Source of the DNA: Paenibacillus terricola
GTDB taxonomy: Bacteria > Bacillota > Bacilli > Paenibacillales > Paenibacillaceae
NCBI RefSeq assembly: GCF_014779765.1
Contig: NZ_JACXZA010000001.1
Span: 1,240,001 to 1,304,000, forward strand
Length of the DNA: 64,000 bases
Direction of reading: 5' to 3'
Shown here: one piece after another, positions 54,311 through 62,760 of the stretch
Position numbering within the stretch: the stretch's first letter is position 1
Layout of the letters: the number at the start of each line of letters is the position of its first letter
The notes under the pieces: generated by a model
The model's database searches: none
Told to the model about the DNA's origin: nothing
What the model saw: the letters and a program-made list of their open reading frames with translations, nothing else
Program-made: the position numbers and the translations under genes

Positions 54311-55081
54311 ATGACTCTTCTGTCAAAAACAAGAACGTTGAACAGGCTGCTCCAGCGGGCAGCCGGCAAAGCACTCAATTTCCGCGAAATGGCGGAGGTG
54401 CTGAGCGCAACGATGCAAGGCAATGTATTTGTAGTTAGCCGTAAGGGAAAGATTCTCGGCTGTGCGGCCATTGGCGCTTATGAGCATGATCATATGCGCA
54501 TGATGTCGCTCGGCGAGATTCGCTTCTCGAACGAGAGCAATGAACGATTTCTGCAGCTGCAGGAGACGGTAACGAATGCGGAACCGGACCCTGGCGTAGT
54601 TGAAGTATTCCCGTTATTGTCCGGACAGAGGACGATGACCGTTGTTCCGATCATCGGCGGCGGAGATCGGCTCGGTACGCTCGTACTGACGCGCGATGCG
54701 GAGATGTTCGGTGACGAGGACCTTATTCTTGCTGAATACGGCTCGACAATTGTCGGTATGGAAATTTTGCGTGAACGAGCAGAAGAGGTGGAGCTGGAAG
54801 CGAGAAGCCGTGCTGTTGTTGCGGTTGCCGTCGGTTCACTCTCGTTTAGCGAAATGGAAGCTGTGGAGCATATTTTCGAAGAGCTAGAAGGGAAAGAAGG
54901 ACTACTCGTAGCTTCGAAAATTGCGGACAGAGTCGGCATTACGAGATCGGTAATTGTAAACGCGCTGCGCAAGCTGGAGAGCGCGGGAGTTATAGAGACG
55001 CGGTCTCTCGGGATGAAGGGTACGTATATCAAAATACTGAATCCTCAACTACTTGTAGAATTAGACAAATTAAAGACGTAA
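54311..55081 (+). CDS. codY: Global regulator CodY
   Basis: 256 residues. GTP- and branched-chain-amino-acid-sensing repressor of stationary-phase genes. GAF domain (NREMAEVL... [13 protein letters not shown]) for isoleucine/valine, and a C-terminal winged HTH ([42 protein letters not shown], ~199-240). GGGAGGATAC decides the ATG. It lies between hslU and flgB, as in Bacillus. Confidence 0.96.
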   Translation: MTLLSKTRTLNRLLQRAAGKALNFREMAEVLSATMQGNVFVVSRKGKILGCAAIGAYEHDHMRMMSLGEIRFSNESNERFLQLQETVTNAEPDPGVVEVFPLLSGQRTMTVVPIIGGGDRLGTLVLTRDAEMFGDEDLILAEYGSTIVGMEILRERAEEVELEARSRAVVAVAVGSLSFSEMEAVEHIFEELEGKEGLLVASKIADRVGITRSVIVNALRKLESAGVIETRSLGMKGTYIKILNPQLLVELDKLKT

Positions 55082-55107
55082 ATTGAATAAATAAGCTGTT
55101 AGTAGGA

Positions 55108-55147
55108 AAGCCCCGTCTTTTGTATTCAAAAGATAGGGCTTTTTTCT
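55108..55147 (+). terminator. Terminator of codY
   Basis: AAAGCCC-CG-TCTTTTG, loop TATT, CAAAAGA-TA-GGGCTTTTTT. Confidence 0.8.
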
Positions 55148-55196
55148 TATTGTACAAAAATAGGAATTTGTTGAAGATAATCTTGTCGGCAAAACT

Positions 55197-55235
55197 CGAC
55201 ACTTTCCCATATTATTTTTAATATTTTGGTGTCGA
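55197..55235. promoter_or_regulatory. Inverted repeat in the flgB upstream region
   Basis: TCGACAC and GTGTCGA, 25 AT-rich bases between. The codY-flgB gap should hold the fla/che promoter; no sigma-D or clear sigma-A consensus was found in it. Confidence 0.35.
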
Positions 55236-55309
55236 AGAAAGAAGGAATACATCAATTCAGGTTGAATAGTGTTAAGAGATCATGAACAAGAAAGCGGGGG
55301 GGACAATCG

Positions 55310-55720
55310 GTGAAATTGTTAAATGGCGCTGAATTTCGAGTGTTGGAATCAGCGGTACATTCGGCTGAGCTGAGACAGCAGGTCATTTCGGATAACGTCG
55401 CTAACGTCGACACTCCGAATTTCAAACGCTCCGAAGTATTGTTTGAGGATCTGCTGACAGAGGCTATGGGAACTAATCAGAAGTCGATATCGGGCTTCAG
55501 AACAAATGCTAAGCATATTCCAATAGGGCAATCGTCGGAAGTGCCTGCTCCTATCGTCGCAACAGACGAGAACAGCTCGATAAACAATAACGGCAACAAC
55601 GTTGATATTGATCGAGAGATGTCGCTGCTAGCAAAGAACCAGCTCGTGTACAATTTGTACATTCAGCAAGTGAACCATGATGTTTCGATGATGCGAACCG
55701 CAATTGATGGGAGGGCTTAA
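55310..55720 (+). CDS. flgB: Flagellar basal-body rod protein FlgB
   Basis: 136 residues. Proximal rod subunit exported by the flagellar machine. LRQQVISDNVANVDTPNFKRSEVLFE is the rod-protein signature; the C-terminal helix is VYNLYIQQVNHDVSMMRTAIDGR. Start GTG with a GGGGGGG tract upstream. First gene of the fla/che operon. Confidence 0.95.
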   Translation: MKLLNGAEFRVLESAVHSAELRQQVISDNVANVDTPNFKRSEVLFEDLLTEAMGTNQKSISGFRTNAKHIPIGQSSEVPAPIVATDENSSINNNGNNVDIDREMSLLAKNQLVYNLYIQQVNHDVSMMRTAIDGRA

Positions 55721-55724
55721 TTAA

Positions 55725-56204
55725 GTGAAGCTTAGCGGCGGTTTTGACGCGAATGCATCGGCACTATCGGCACAACGACTTCGGATGGATGTTATCTCCT
55801 CCAATATTGCCAATGCAGAAACAACTCGCGCCAAATATATTAATGGCAAATTTGTCCCTTATTCACGGAAGATGGTTGTAATGGAGCCGACTAGTCCAAA
55901 TTTCTCAGAAGCATTGAAGAACCAGCTCAATGGTACTAGCGGAAGTTCAAGCGGAAGTACTAGTGGAGCAGCATCCCCTGGTGTAAAAGTAACCCAAATC
56001 GTTGAGGATAAAACACCTTTCAAACTTGTTTATAATCCAAGTCATCCAGATGCAGATGAGAATGGATACGTACAGATGCCTAACGTTGACATTGCAAAAG
56101 AAATGATTGATATGATTTCTGCTAGCAGAGCATATGAAGCGAACGTTACGGCGTTGAACTCCAACAAAGCCATGTTTGCCAAAGCGCTTGAAATCGGAAA
56201 GTAA
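55725..56204 (+). CDS. flgC: Flagellar basal-body rod protein FlgC
   Basis: 159 residues. FDANASALSAQRLRMDVISSNIANAETTRA at the start and YVQMPNVDIAKEMIDMISASRAYEANVTALNSNKAM at the end are standard. A Ser/Gly/Thr linker (TSGSSSGSTSG) lies between. GTG start, five bases after flgB. Confidence 0.96.
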   Translation: MKLSGGFDANASALSAQRLRMDVISSNIANAETTRAKYINGKFVPYSRKMVVMEPTSPNFSEALKNQLNGTSGSSSGSTSGAASPGVKVTQIVEDKTPFKLVYNPSHPDADENGYVQMPNVDIAKEMIDMISASRAYEANVTALNSNKAMFAKALEIGK

Positions 56205-56224
56205 ACATGACGGAGGGATAAACC

Positions 56225-56533
56225 TTGATTCAGCAAATCACATCAATCCCGATTCAATCGGTTCAGTCTGGTAAAACGATTACATCCAATGTCCAAGCGA
56301 CTCCAGCTGAAGTAACACAATCGTTCGGCGATTTCCTGCAGCAAGCAATCGATGAGGTTAGCGCACAGGAGAAGAACGCACAAGTACAGACGGTTAAGTT
56401 TATGGCAGGACAGGCTGACGTGTCGCAAGTCATGATTGCCTCGCAGCAAGCAGAATTAAGCCTTCAGCTCACCACACAAATTCGCAATCGCGTAGTTGAA
56501 GCTTATCAAGAGATTATGCGAACGCAAGTTTAG
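56225..56533 (+). CDS. fliE: Hook-basal body complex protein FliE
   Basis: 102 residues. Adapter between the MS ring and the rod. SFGDFLQQAIDEVSAQEKNAQ and ASQQAELSLQLTTQIRNRVVEAYQEIMRTQV are the family blocks. Start TTG, GGAGGGATAA upstream. Confidence 0.93.
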   Translation: MIQQITSIPIQSVQSGKTITSNVQATPAEVTQSFGDFLQQAIDEVSAQEKNAQVQTVKFMAGQADVSQVMIASQQAELSLQLTTQIRNRVVEAYQEIMRTQV

Positions 56534-56575
56534 ACGGAGAGATTGAGCGGCTACAGCAATGGGTGAGGTGACATT

Positions 56576-58144
56576 GTGAACGAGACATTCGCCCGGTATC
56601 GCGAAGGAGTTTCGCGATGGTGGGGACAGACAGGGAAAAAGCAACGAATTTGGTTAGGCGCTAGTTTAGCATTAATTATCTTATCGATCATTATATTAAC
56701 TTACATATTTTCAAGAACCCAATATGAGGTTGCATTCAATAACTTAGATTCTACAGATTCGGCAGCCGTTATGAACTACTTGGATAGCAGCGGGGTCAGC
56801 TATAAGCTTTCAAGCGATGGCAAAAGCATTTCCGTACCAAGCGCAGCAGCATCACGAGTGAAAATCGAAGTTGGCTCGCAAGGTCTTGTTCGCAACGGTT
56901 CGCTCGGTTTTGATTCGATTGCGGAAAACTCCTCTGCTTGGGGAGAAACGGACAACATGTTCGACGTGAAGTACCGGAACGCGCTTAACGGCGAGGTACA
57001 GCAGCTTCTGAACAACATGAAGGGTGTCGAATGGTCGAAGGTGCTCGTTACATTGCCAGAAGAAAGCGTATTCGCGAACGATGAAGGCGATAAGGCAATT
57101 GCTTCGATCTCGATGAGATTTACGAACGGTTATCGTCCGACTCAGAAAGAAATCGACGGATATTTCAATCTGGTAAAGACAGCGGTACCAAAACTAGCTA
57201 TCGATGACATTACGATTGCTAGCCCGGAAGGCCAACTGCTTTCCTCTGAACAGAGTGGCGGAGTCGCAAGCACGGACTCGGCAGATCAACTGTTCACGAT
57301 CCAACGCAAGTATGAGAGCGAACTGAAGAAAAACATTCAGCAATACTTGAGCACAATGATCGGCGAAGGCAATGTAACGGTATATATCGCAAGCAGTCTT
57401 AATTTTGATAAGACGCATTCGGAGCAGAATTTGTTGCAGCCACTTGCAAATAACAACAACAATGGCGCACTGATCAGCTCTCAAGATACGAACAAATCGT
57501 CGACGAACAACAGCGGCGCTGCAGGCGGCGTACCTGGTACGGGTGAGACGGATGTGCCAGGATATACGGCAACGGATTCGGGCAATGCTTCTTCCGAAGA
57601 ATCGTCCAGCATCCGTAACTACGAATACAGCACGATCAGAAACATTGTGGAGTCCAGTCCTTTCATGATCAAAGACTTGACGATCAGTGTCGGCGTGAAC
57701 TCAGCTTCGCTGAAAGGCGATGCGCAATCGCAAATTACGAATTACGTCAAACAAATTCTTCGCACGCAGCTCGCGCAATCGGGCCTTGATGTTTCGAGCG
57801 ATGCGGTTGTAAGCCAACGTGTAACGGTTATGGCGCAAGACTTTGCAGTTGATGGTGGGGTATCGCAAACATCTAAGCTGAGCAATGCATGGATGGCGGG
57901 TATCGGAGCAGCGGCAGTAGCATTGATCGCTGGCCTTGTGTTCTTCGTAAGACGCAAACGTAAGCAGAACGAACAATTGATGGCAGCTGCAGCAGCGGCT
58001 GAGCCGGTTCGAGTCGAGTATCCTACAATTGATCTGGAGAATGTGACGAACGACCATCAGGTGAGAAAAAATCTTGAGACGCTGGCCAAGCGCAAGCCGG
58101 AAGAATTCGTTAATCTCCTTCGGACTTGGCTTGTGGATGAATAG
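56576..58144 (+). CDS. fliF: Flagellar MS-ring protein FliF
   Basis: 522 residues. First TM helix ~30-48, ring-building motifs YEVAFNNLDSTDSAAVMNYLDSSGVSYKL and NALNGEVQQLL..MKGVEWSKVLVTLP, a Ser/Asn-rich linker (~300-345), second TM helix ~440-460 (AGIGAAAVALIAGLVFFVRRKRK), and a C-terminal FliG-binding tail ending NLLRTWLVDE. Start GTG with GGGTGAGGTG upstream. Confidence 0.95.
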   Translation: MNETFARYREGVSRWWGQTGKKQRIWLGASLALIILSIIILTYIFSRTQYEVAFNNLDSTDSAAVMNYLDSSGVSYKLSSDGKSISVPSAAASRVKIEVGSQGLVRNGSLGFDSIAENSSAWGETDNMFDVKYRNALNGEVQQLLNNMKGVEWSKVLVTLPEESVFANDEGDKAIASISMRFTNGYRPTQKEIDGYFNLVKTAVPKLAIDDITIASPEGQLLSSEQSGGVASTDSADQLFTIQRKYESELKKNIQQYLSTMIGEGNVTVYIASSLNFDKTHSEQNLLQPLANNNNNGALISSQDTNKSSTNNSGAAGGVPGTGETDVPGYTATDSGNASSEESSSIRNYEYSTIRNIVESSPFMIKDLTISVGVNSASLKGDAQSQITNYVKQILRTQLAQSGLDVSSDAVVSQRVTVMAQDFAVDGGVSQTSKLSNAWMAGIGAAAVALIAGLVFFVRRKRKQNEQLMAAAAAAEPVRVEYPTIDLENVTNDHQVRKNLETLAKRKPEEFVNLLRTWLVDE

Positions 58145-58155
58145 AGGTGGTCGGC

Positions 58156-59169
58156 ATGGCGCGAGCATATGGGGGTTTGACCGGAAGACAGAAAGCAGCA
58201 ATCTTGCTGATTACGTTAGGACCTGAAGTATCGGCTGAAATATTCAAGCAGCTGCGAGAAGAAGAGATCGAACAGCTGACACTCGAAATTGCAAATGTTC
58301 GCAAAGTCGACAGCGCAGAGCGCGAACTGATTCTAACCGAGTTCCATCAGATCTGCCTTGCGCAGGAATACATTCAACAGGGCGGTATTGCTTACGCCAA
58401 AGATATTCTCGAGAAAGCGCTCGGCGAGCAGAAGGCTGTCGAAGTGATTAGCCGACTGACCGCGACATTGCAAGTAAGACCGTTCGACTTCGCCCGCAAA
58501 GCGGAGCCAACTCAAATTTTGAACTTTATCCAGAACGAGAACCCGCAAACCATTGCATTGGTACTCTCGTATTTGCAAGCAGAGCAAGCTTCCAGCATTT
58601 TGTCGTCGCTGCCGCAAGAGAAGCAGGCTGAGGTGGCAAGAAGAATCGCACTCATGGATAGCACATCGCCGGAAGTCATCTCGCAAGTAGAACGAGTTCT
58701 TGAACAAAAGCTGTCTTCAACCGTTACGCAGGACTACTCGACAGCAGGCGGTATCGAATCGATCGTTCATATCCTCAACGGCGTAGACCGCGGTACGGAA
58801 CGTACAATTCTCGATGCGCTCGAAATTCAAGATCCGGAACTTGCTGAAGAGATCAAGAAACGCATGTTTGTATTCGAAGATATCGTCAATATCGACAACC
58901 GTTCCATTCAGCGGATTATCCGCGACCTGGAGAACGCCGATCTGCAACTTGCGCTCAAAGTGGCAAGCGAAGAGGTTCGCGATGCGATCTTCCGCAATAT
59001 GTCCAAGCGTATGGCGGACACCTTCAAGGAAGAAATGGAATACATGGGGCCTGTCCGGCTGCGTGATGTCGAGGAAGCACAAACTCGCATCGTAGCAACG
59101 ATCCGCAGGCTGGAAGAAGCCGGCGAGATCATCATCGCTCGCGGTGGAGGAGATGATATCATTGTCTAA
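58156..59169 (+). CDS. fliG: Flagellar motor switch protein FliG
   Basis: 337 residues. Switch-complex protein that transmits torque from the stator. LTGRQKAAILLITLGPEVSAEIFKQLREEEIEQLTLEIA at the start; middle-domain EHPQ-like NPQTIALVLSYL; C-terminal charged helix GPVRLRDVEEAQTRIVATIRRLEEAGEI. AGAGGTGG decides the ATG. Confidence 0.97.
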   Translation: MARAYGGLTGRQKAAILLITLGPEVSAEIFKQLREEEIEQLTLEIANVRKVDSAERELILTEFHQICLAQEYIQQGGIAYAKDILEKALGEQKAVEVISRLTATLQVRPFDFARKAEPTQILNFIQNENPQTIALVLSYLQAEQASSILSSLPQEKQAEVARRIALMDSTSPEVISQVERVLEQKLSSTVTQDYSTAGGIESIVHILNGVDRGTERTILDALEIQDPELAEEIKKRMFVFEDIVNIDNRSIQRIIRDLENADLQLALKVASEEVRDAIFRNMSKRMADTFKEEMEYMGPVRLRDVEEAQTRIVATIRRLEEAGEIIIARGGGDDIIV

Positions 59170-60001
59170 TTTGATTAAGTCTTCGCATGTTGTATCGGTT
59201 GAAGACTTGCGCAAATTGGAATGGCTCAATCGCTATGTGCCATCAGCACCGGTGAATGAACATTTTCAACAAGAGATTCCGCAGCCAGATGCCGAAACGA
59301 TATCGCTTCGTGATGAAATATTGCTAGATGCCCAGCAGTTCGCTGAAGAGCGTGTGCAAGAGGCGACGACGCAAAGCAATACGATGTTGGCAGAAGCCCA
59401 GCAGCAGATTGAACAATGGTGGCAATCACGCCGCGAAGAAGACGAGAACGTAATCCGCCGTGCACAAGACGAAGGATTCAGCCTTGGTTACGAGGATGGA
59501 CGCGCTCAAGCGATTGGCGATCTGCAGCGTGAATGGCAGCATCGGATCGAAGATGCCCAGCAGCTGCTAAGCTCATCCTATAAGATGAGAGATCAAATCA
59601 TTCAAGAAGCGGAACCGTTCCTAGTCGAGCTTAGCTGTGCGATCGCTGAGAAAATTATCGGCCATCAGCTCTCGATGAGTCCGGAGCTTGCGATTGATTT
59701 GGTTCGAAAGTCTCTGGCAAGACGCAAAGAGCAAGGTGTCATCACATTATGTGTTGCTCCGCAGCATCTAGCATTCATGCAAGCTGCTAGAGAAGAACTT
59801 GCTTTAGCAATCGATTCTCAAGCTGAGCTTCATATTCTTCCAGATGTAACCGTACAAGATCATGGATGCGTTATCCGTTCCAGTTTCGGCAGCATTGATG
59901 CTCGAATTGATACGCAGCTTACCGAGATCAAACGCGAGCTGACTCAGCTGGCGCTCGAAAGCGACGAGTGGGGGAGCGCCAATGACCGTTCCGAAGCTTA
60001 A
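59162..60001 (+). CDS. fliH: Flagellar assembly protein FliH
   Basis: 279 residues. It holds the FliI ATPase at the export gate. Long Glu/Gln-rich coiled coil (~50-150) with EAQQQIEQWWQSRREED, then a C-terminal domain with EKIIGHQLSMSPELAIDLVRKSLARR. GGAGGAG is 9 bases before the TTG at 59162 and directly against the ATG at 59153, so TTG is preferred; it overlaps fliG by 8 bases. Confidence 0.88.
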   Translation: MSNLIKSSHVVSVEDLRKLEWLNRYVPSAPVNEHFQQEIPQPDAETISLRDEILLDAQQFAEERVQEATTQSNTMLAEAQQQIEQWWQSRREEDENVIRRAQDEGFSLGYEDGRAQAIGDLQREWQHRIEDAQQLLSSSYKMRDQIIQEAEPFLVELSCAIAEKIIGHQLSMSPELAIDLVRKSLARRKEQGVITLCVAPQHLAFMQAAREELALAIDSQAELHILPDVTVQDHGCVIRSSFGSIDARIDTQLTEIKRELTQLALESDEWGSANDRSEA

Positions 60002-61307
60002 TACGGCGAAGTATCTCGAACATTTGAGACGGATTGATCCTGTTCGTGTTAACGGTAAAGTAACACAAGTTATCGGCCTGACAGTTGAATCGGAAGGGCC
60101 GGATGCGAGTATCGGCGATGTATGCCATATCTATCCGACCAAAGGCGCGAAGCCATTGAAAGCCGAAGTCGTCGGATTTCGCGATAATAAAGTGATTCTG
60201 ATGCCGCTTGGCGAACTGGATGCCATTGGTCCAGGCTGCGACGTTGTTGGGACTGGCAAGCCGCTGACGGTTCAAGTTGGTTCTGAACTGCTTGGTAAAG
60301 TGCTCGACGGGTTAGGTCAACCGCTTGATGGTTCCTTTATCCCAAGCCGTATGCCGCACAGCTCTACGAACAATACACCTAGCAATCCACTCATGCGACC
60401 ACGCGTGAAGGAACCGCTTGGTATCGGTGTTCGCGCGATTGACGGATTACTCACAGTAGGACAAGGTCAGCGTGTTGGTATATTCGCAGGCTCCGGCGTT
60501 GGTAAGAGTACGCTGCTTGGGATGATTGCTCGCAATACATCCGCTGATGTGAACGTCATCGCACTGATCGGCGAACGCGGACGCGAGGTGCTCGAATTTA
60601 TTGAGAAGGACCTCGGACCCGAAGGGCTTGCACGTTCTGTTGTTATCGTAGCAACATCGGATCAACCAGCGCTTGTTCGGATGAAAGGCGCATTGATTGC
60701 AACGACGATTGCTGAATATTTTCGCGATCGCGGCTTGAATGTCATGCTCATGATGGACTCGGTTACGCGATATGCGATGGCGCTGCGCGAGGTTGGCCTC
60801 GCGATCGGTGAACCGCCTGCAACGAGAGGTTATACGCCATCCGTGTTCGCGGCTCTGCCGAAGCTTCTTGAGCGAGCGGGTACTGGTCAGAACGGTTCGA
60901 TTACGGCGTTCTACACCGTGCTTGTCGACGGCGATGATATGAATGAGCCGATCGCAGATGCCGTTCGGGGCATCTTGGACGGTCATATCGTATTGAGCCG
61001 CGAGCTTGCGCATCAAGGGCATTTTCCAGCGATTGATGTGCTTGCTTCGATCAGCCGCGTCATGAAGGAAATCGTGACGGAAGAGCAGCAGGATGCGGCC
61101 AATTCGCTCAAAAGTTTGCTAGCTACTTATAAGAGTTCGGAAGACTTGATCAATATTGGGGCGTATCAAATAGGTTCTAACGAAAAAATTGATCAAGCCA
61201 TCCATGCAATTGATGATATACGTGCATTTACTAGGCAGAAAACAAACGAGAAGGTAGGTTTGGAGGAAGCGCAACAGCTGCTCATTCAACAATTTCTCGG
61301 GAGATGA
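59982..61307 (+). CDS. fliI: Flagellum-specific ATPase FliI
   Basis: 441 residues. F1-beta-like ATPase that energises export. P-loop GIFAGSGVGKSTLLGMIARN (~169), ALIGERGREVLEFIEKDLG, MMDSVTRYAMALREVGLAIGEPPATRGYTPSVFA. Overlaps fliH by 20 bases, so translation is coupled. Confidence 0.97.
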   Translation: MTVPKLNTAKYLEHLRRIDPVRVNGKVTQVIGLTVESEGPDASIGDVCHIYPTKGAKPLKAEVVGFRDNKVILMPLGELDAIGPGCDVVGTGKPLTVQVGSELLGKVLDGLGQPLDGSFIPSRMPHSSTNNTPSNPLMRPRVKEPLGIGVRAIDGLLTVGQGQRVGIFAGSGVGKSTLLGMIARNTSADVNVIALIGERGREVLEFIEKDLGPEGLARSVVIVATSDQPALVRMKGALIATTIAEYFRDRGLNVMLMMDSVTRYAMALREVGLAIGEPPATRGYTPSVFAALPKLLERAGTGQNGSITAFYTVLVDGDDMNEPIADAVRGILDGHIVLSRELAHQGHFPAIDVLASISRVMKEIVTEEQQDAANSLKSLLATYKSSEDLINIGAYQIGSNEKIDQAIHAIDDIRAFTRQKTNEKVGLEEAQQLLIQQFLGR

Positions 61308-61314
61308 ACGATAA

Positions 61315-61761
61315 GTGGCAAAGTTTCTATACACCTATGAGAAGATAGTAGGTTTAAAGGAAAGCGAGAAGCGTCAAGCGGAATGGATGTTGTCGGATGC
61401 GCTAGGTAAGCTGCAGCTTGAGCAGCTGTCGCTCGATCAATTATTGGAAGAGCGGAAGCTGTGGGAGGAGAGGCAGATGGAGATGGCTCAATCCGCAGTA
61501 CCGCTGGGTGAGCTGGCAGCTGTTCAGCAGTACTTGAACTATTTGGACAGCAGCATTCAGACCAAAAACGCACAGGTTCGCCTGGCGAATGGAGTCGTAG
61601 AGCAAAGCCGCAGCCATCTGACAGTCAAAATGAAAGACGAGAAAGTGTGGCTGCAAGCGAAGGAACGAGCATTCAATCGATTCCGGCAAGCATCGATGCT
61701 CCAAGAGCAGAACGAGCTAGATGAAATGGCGACCGTCCGTTTCATGATCGCAGCCCCTTAA
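61315..61761 (+). CDS. fliJ: Flagellar export chaperone FliJ
   Basis: 148 residues, almost wholly alpha-helical coiled coil: KFLYTYEKIVGLKESEKRQAEWMLSDALGKLQLEQ. It stabilises the FliI ring in other bacteria. GGGAG precedes the GTG start. Confidence 0.9.
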   Translation: MAKFLYTYEKIVGLKESEKRQAEWMLSDALGKLQLEQLSLDQLLEERKLWEERQMEMAQSAVPLGELAAVQQYLNYLDSSIQTKNAQVRLANGVVEQSRSHLTVKMKDEKVWLQAKERAFNRFRQASMLQEQNELDEMATVRFMIAAP

Positions 61762-61807
61762 CCGATGCTAGAAGCTTGCGTAAACCGTGACTTCGGGAGG
61801 GATGAAA

Positions 61808-62719
61808 TTGGCGGAAATGGATTTGGACAATGAGCGCTACAGCGGATTTGAACGATTTATGTTCTTCTTGACGCCGATTTTGTTCACGATCATATTGCTT
61901 GGCGTGTTTTTAATGCTTTTCAACGAGAATATGAGGAACAAAATGCTAGAAGCAGGCAACTCGATTCCATACTTGGCAGATGTGCTTCCTGATCCAAAAG
62001 CGAAGGAAGCGCCTACCGACCAACAGGTGGCAGCTGAGAAGTCGACGGCGAAGATTGATGAGCTGCGTAAGCAGTTGAATGACAAGACGAGCGAGCTGAC
62101 AGCAGCACAAGACAAAGCAACGCTCGCAGATGACCAGATCAAACAGCTGCAGAGCGAGATTGAATCGCTTACGAAAGCGAACGAACAGAAGCAGCTGGAT
62201 GATGAACAGTATCAAGCTAAGGTTACAGAACTGGCTAACATGTATGCACTTATGACACCTAGTAAAGCAGCTCCGATTCTGCAGAGTATGTCCACAGATG
62301 AAGCTGTGCTCGTACTCGAATCGATGGCTGCGGATAAACAGTCCAAAATTCTTGAAAAGATGAATGCGCAAAAAGCGGCTGACATCTCGATGGGGCTGAA
62401 AGATGTCGTATCGACGAAAGATCGCCAGATCGCTGCCCTTCAAGCGCAGTTGGATCGTCAAGCGAAATCGAACGGATCCAGCACGCAGACGTCGACGACG
62501 GTTCTGGATAATGCTCAGCTGCAGAAAACATTCGCAAGTATGACGCCAAAGAATGCGGCGGATCTGCTCATCAAGATGGCAGACTTGAGTCCTAGCAAAG
62601 TACTACGCATCTTGAATGCTGTAGATGACAGCACTCGCGCTAGTATTTTGCAAGAAATGTCGGCTCTTAACAATGGCGTAACTGCACAGCTCGTTTCGAA
62701 GCTGATGACGGGCAAATAA
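61808..62719 (+). CDS. ylxF: YlxF/MotE-like flagellar membrane protein
   Basis: 303 residues. One TM helix (~18-40, FFLTPILFTIILLGVFLMLF), a coiled coil (~75-145, AKIDELRKQLNDKTSELTAAQ), and two MgtE-N-like repeats (YALMTPSKAAPILQSMSTDEAVLVLESM... FASMTPKNAADLLIKMADLSPSKVLRIL). The position before fliK equals Bacillus ylxF. The role is unproven; perhaps assembly scaffold. GGGAGGG to TTG at 61808 is the best spacing. Confidence 0.85.
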   Translation: MAEMDLDNERYSGFERFMFFLTPILFTIILLGVFLMLFNENMRNKMLEAGNSIPYLADVLPDPKAKEAPTDQQVAAEKSTAKIDELRKQLNDKTSELTAAQDKATLADDQIKQLQSEIESLTKANEQKQLDDEQYQAKVTELANMYALMTPSKAAPILQSMSTDEAVLVLESMAADKQSKILEKMNAQKAADISMGLKDVVSTKDRQIAALQAQLDRQAKSNGSSTQTSTTVLDNAQLQKTFASMTPKNAADLLIKMADLSPSKVLRILNAVDDSTRASILQEMSALNNGVTAQLVSKLMTGK

Positions 62720-62760
62720 TCTCTTCGCTTGCTTTCGTTGGATGGAAGGAGGTGAAACAA

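Noticed and set aside
55148-55309. Sigma-D promoter or CodY box before flgB
   Set aside because: No GCCGATAT or AATTTTCWGAAAATT-like sequence could be found; the fla/che promoter remains unidentified.
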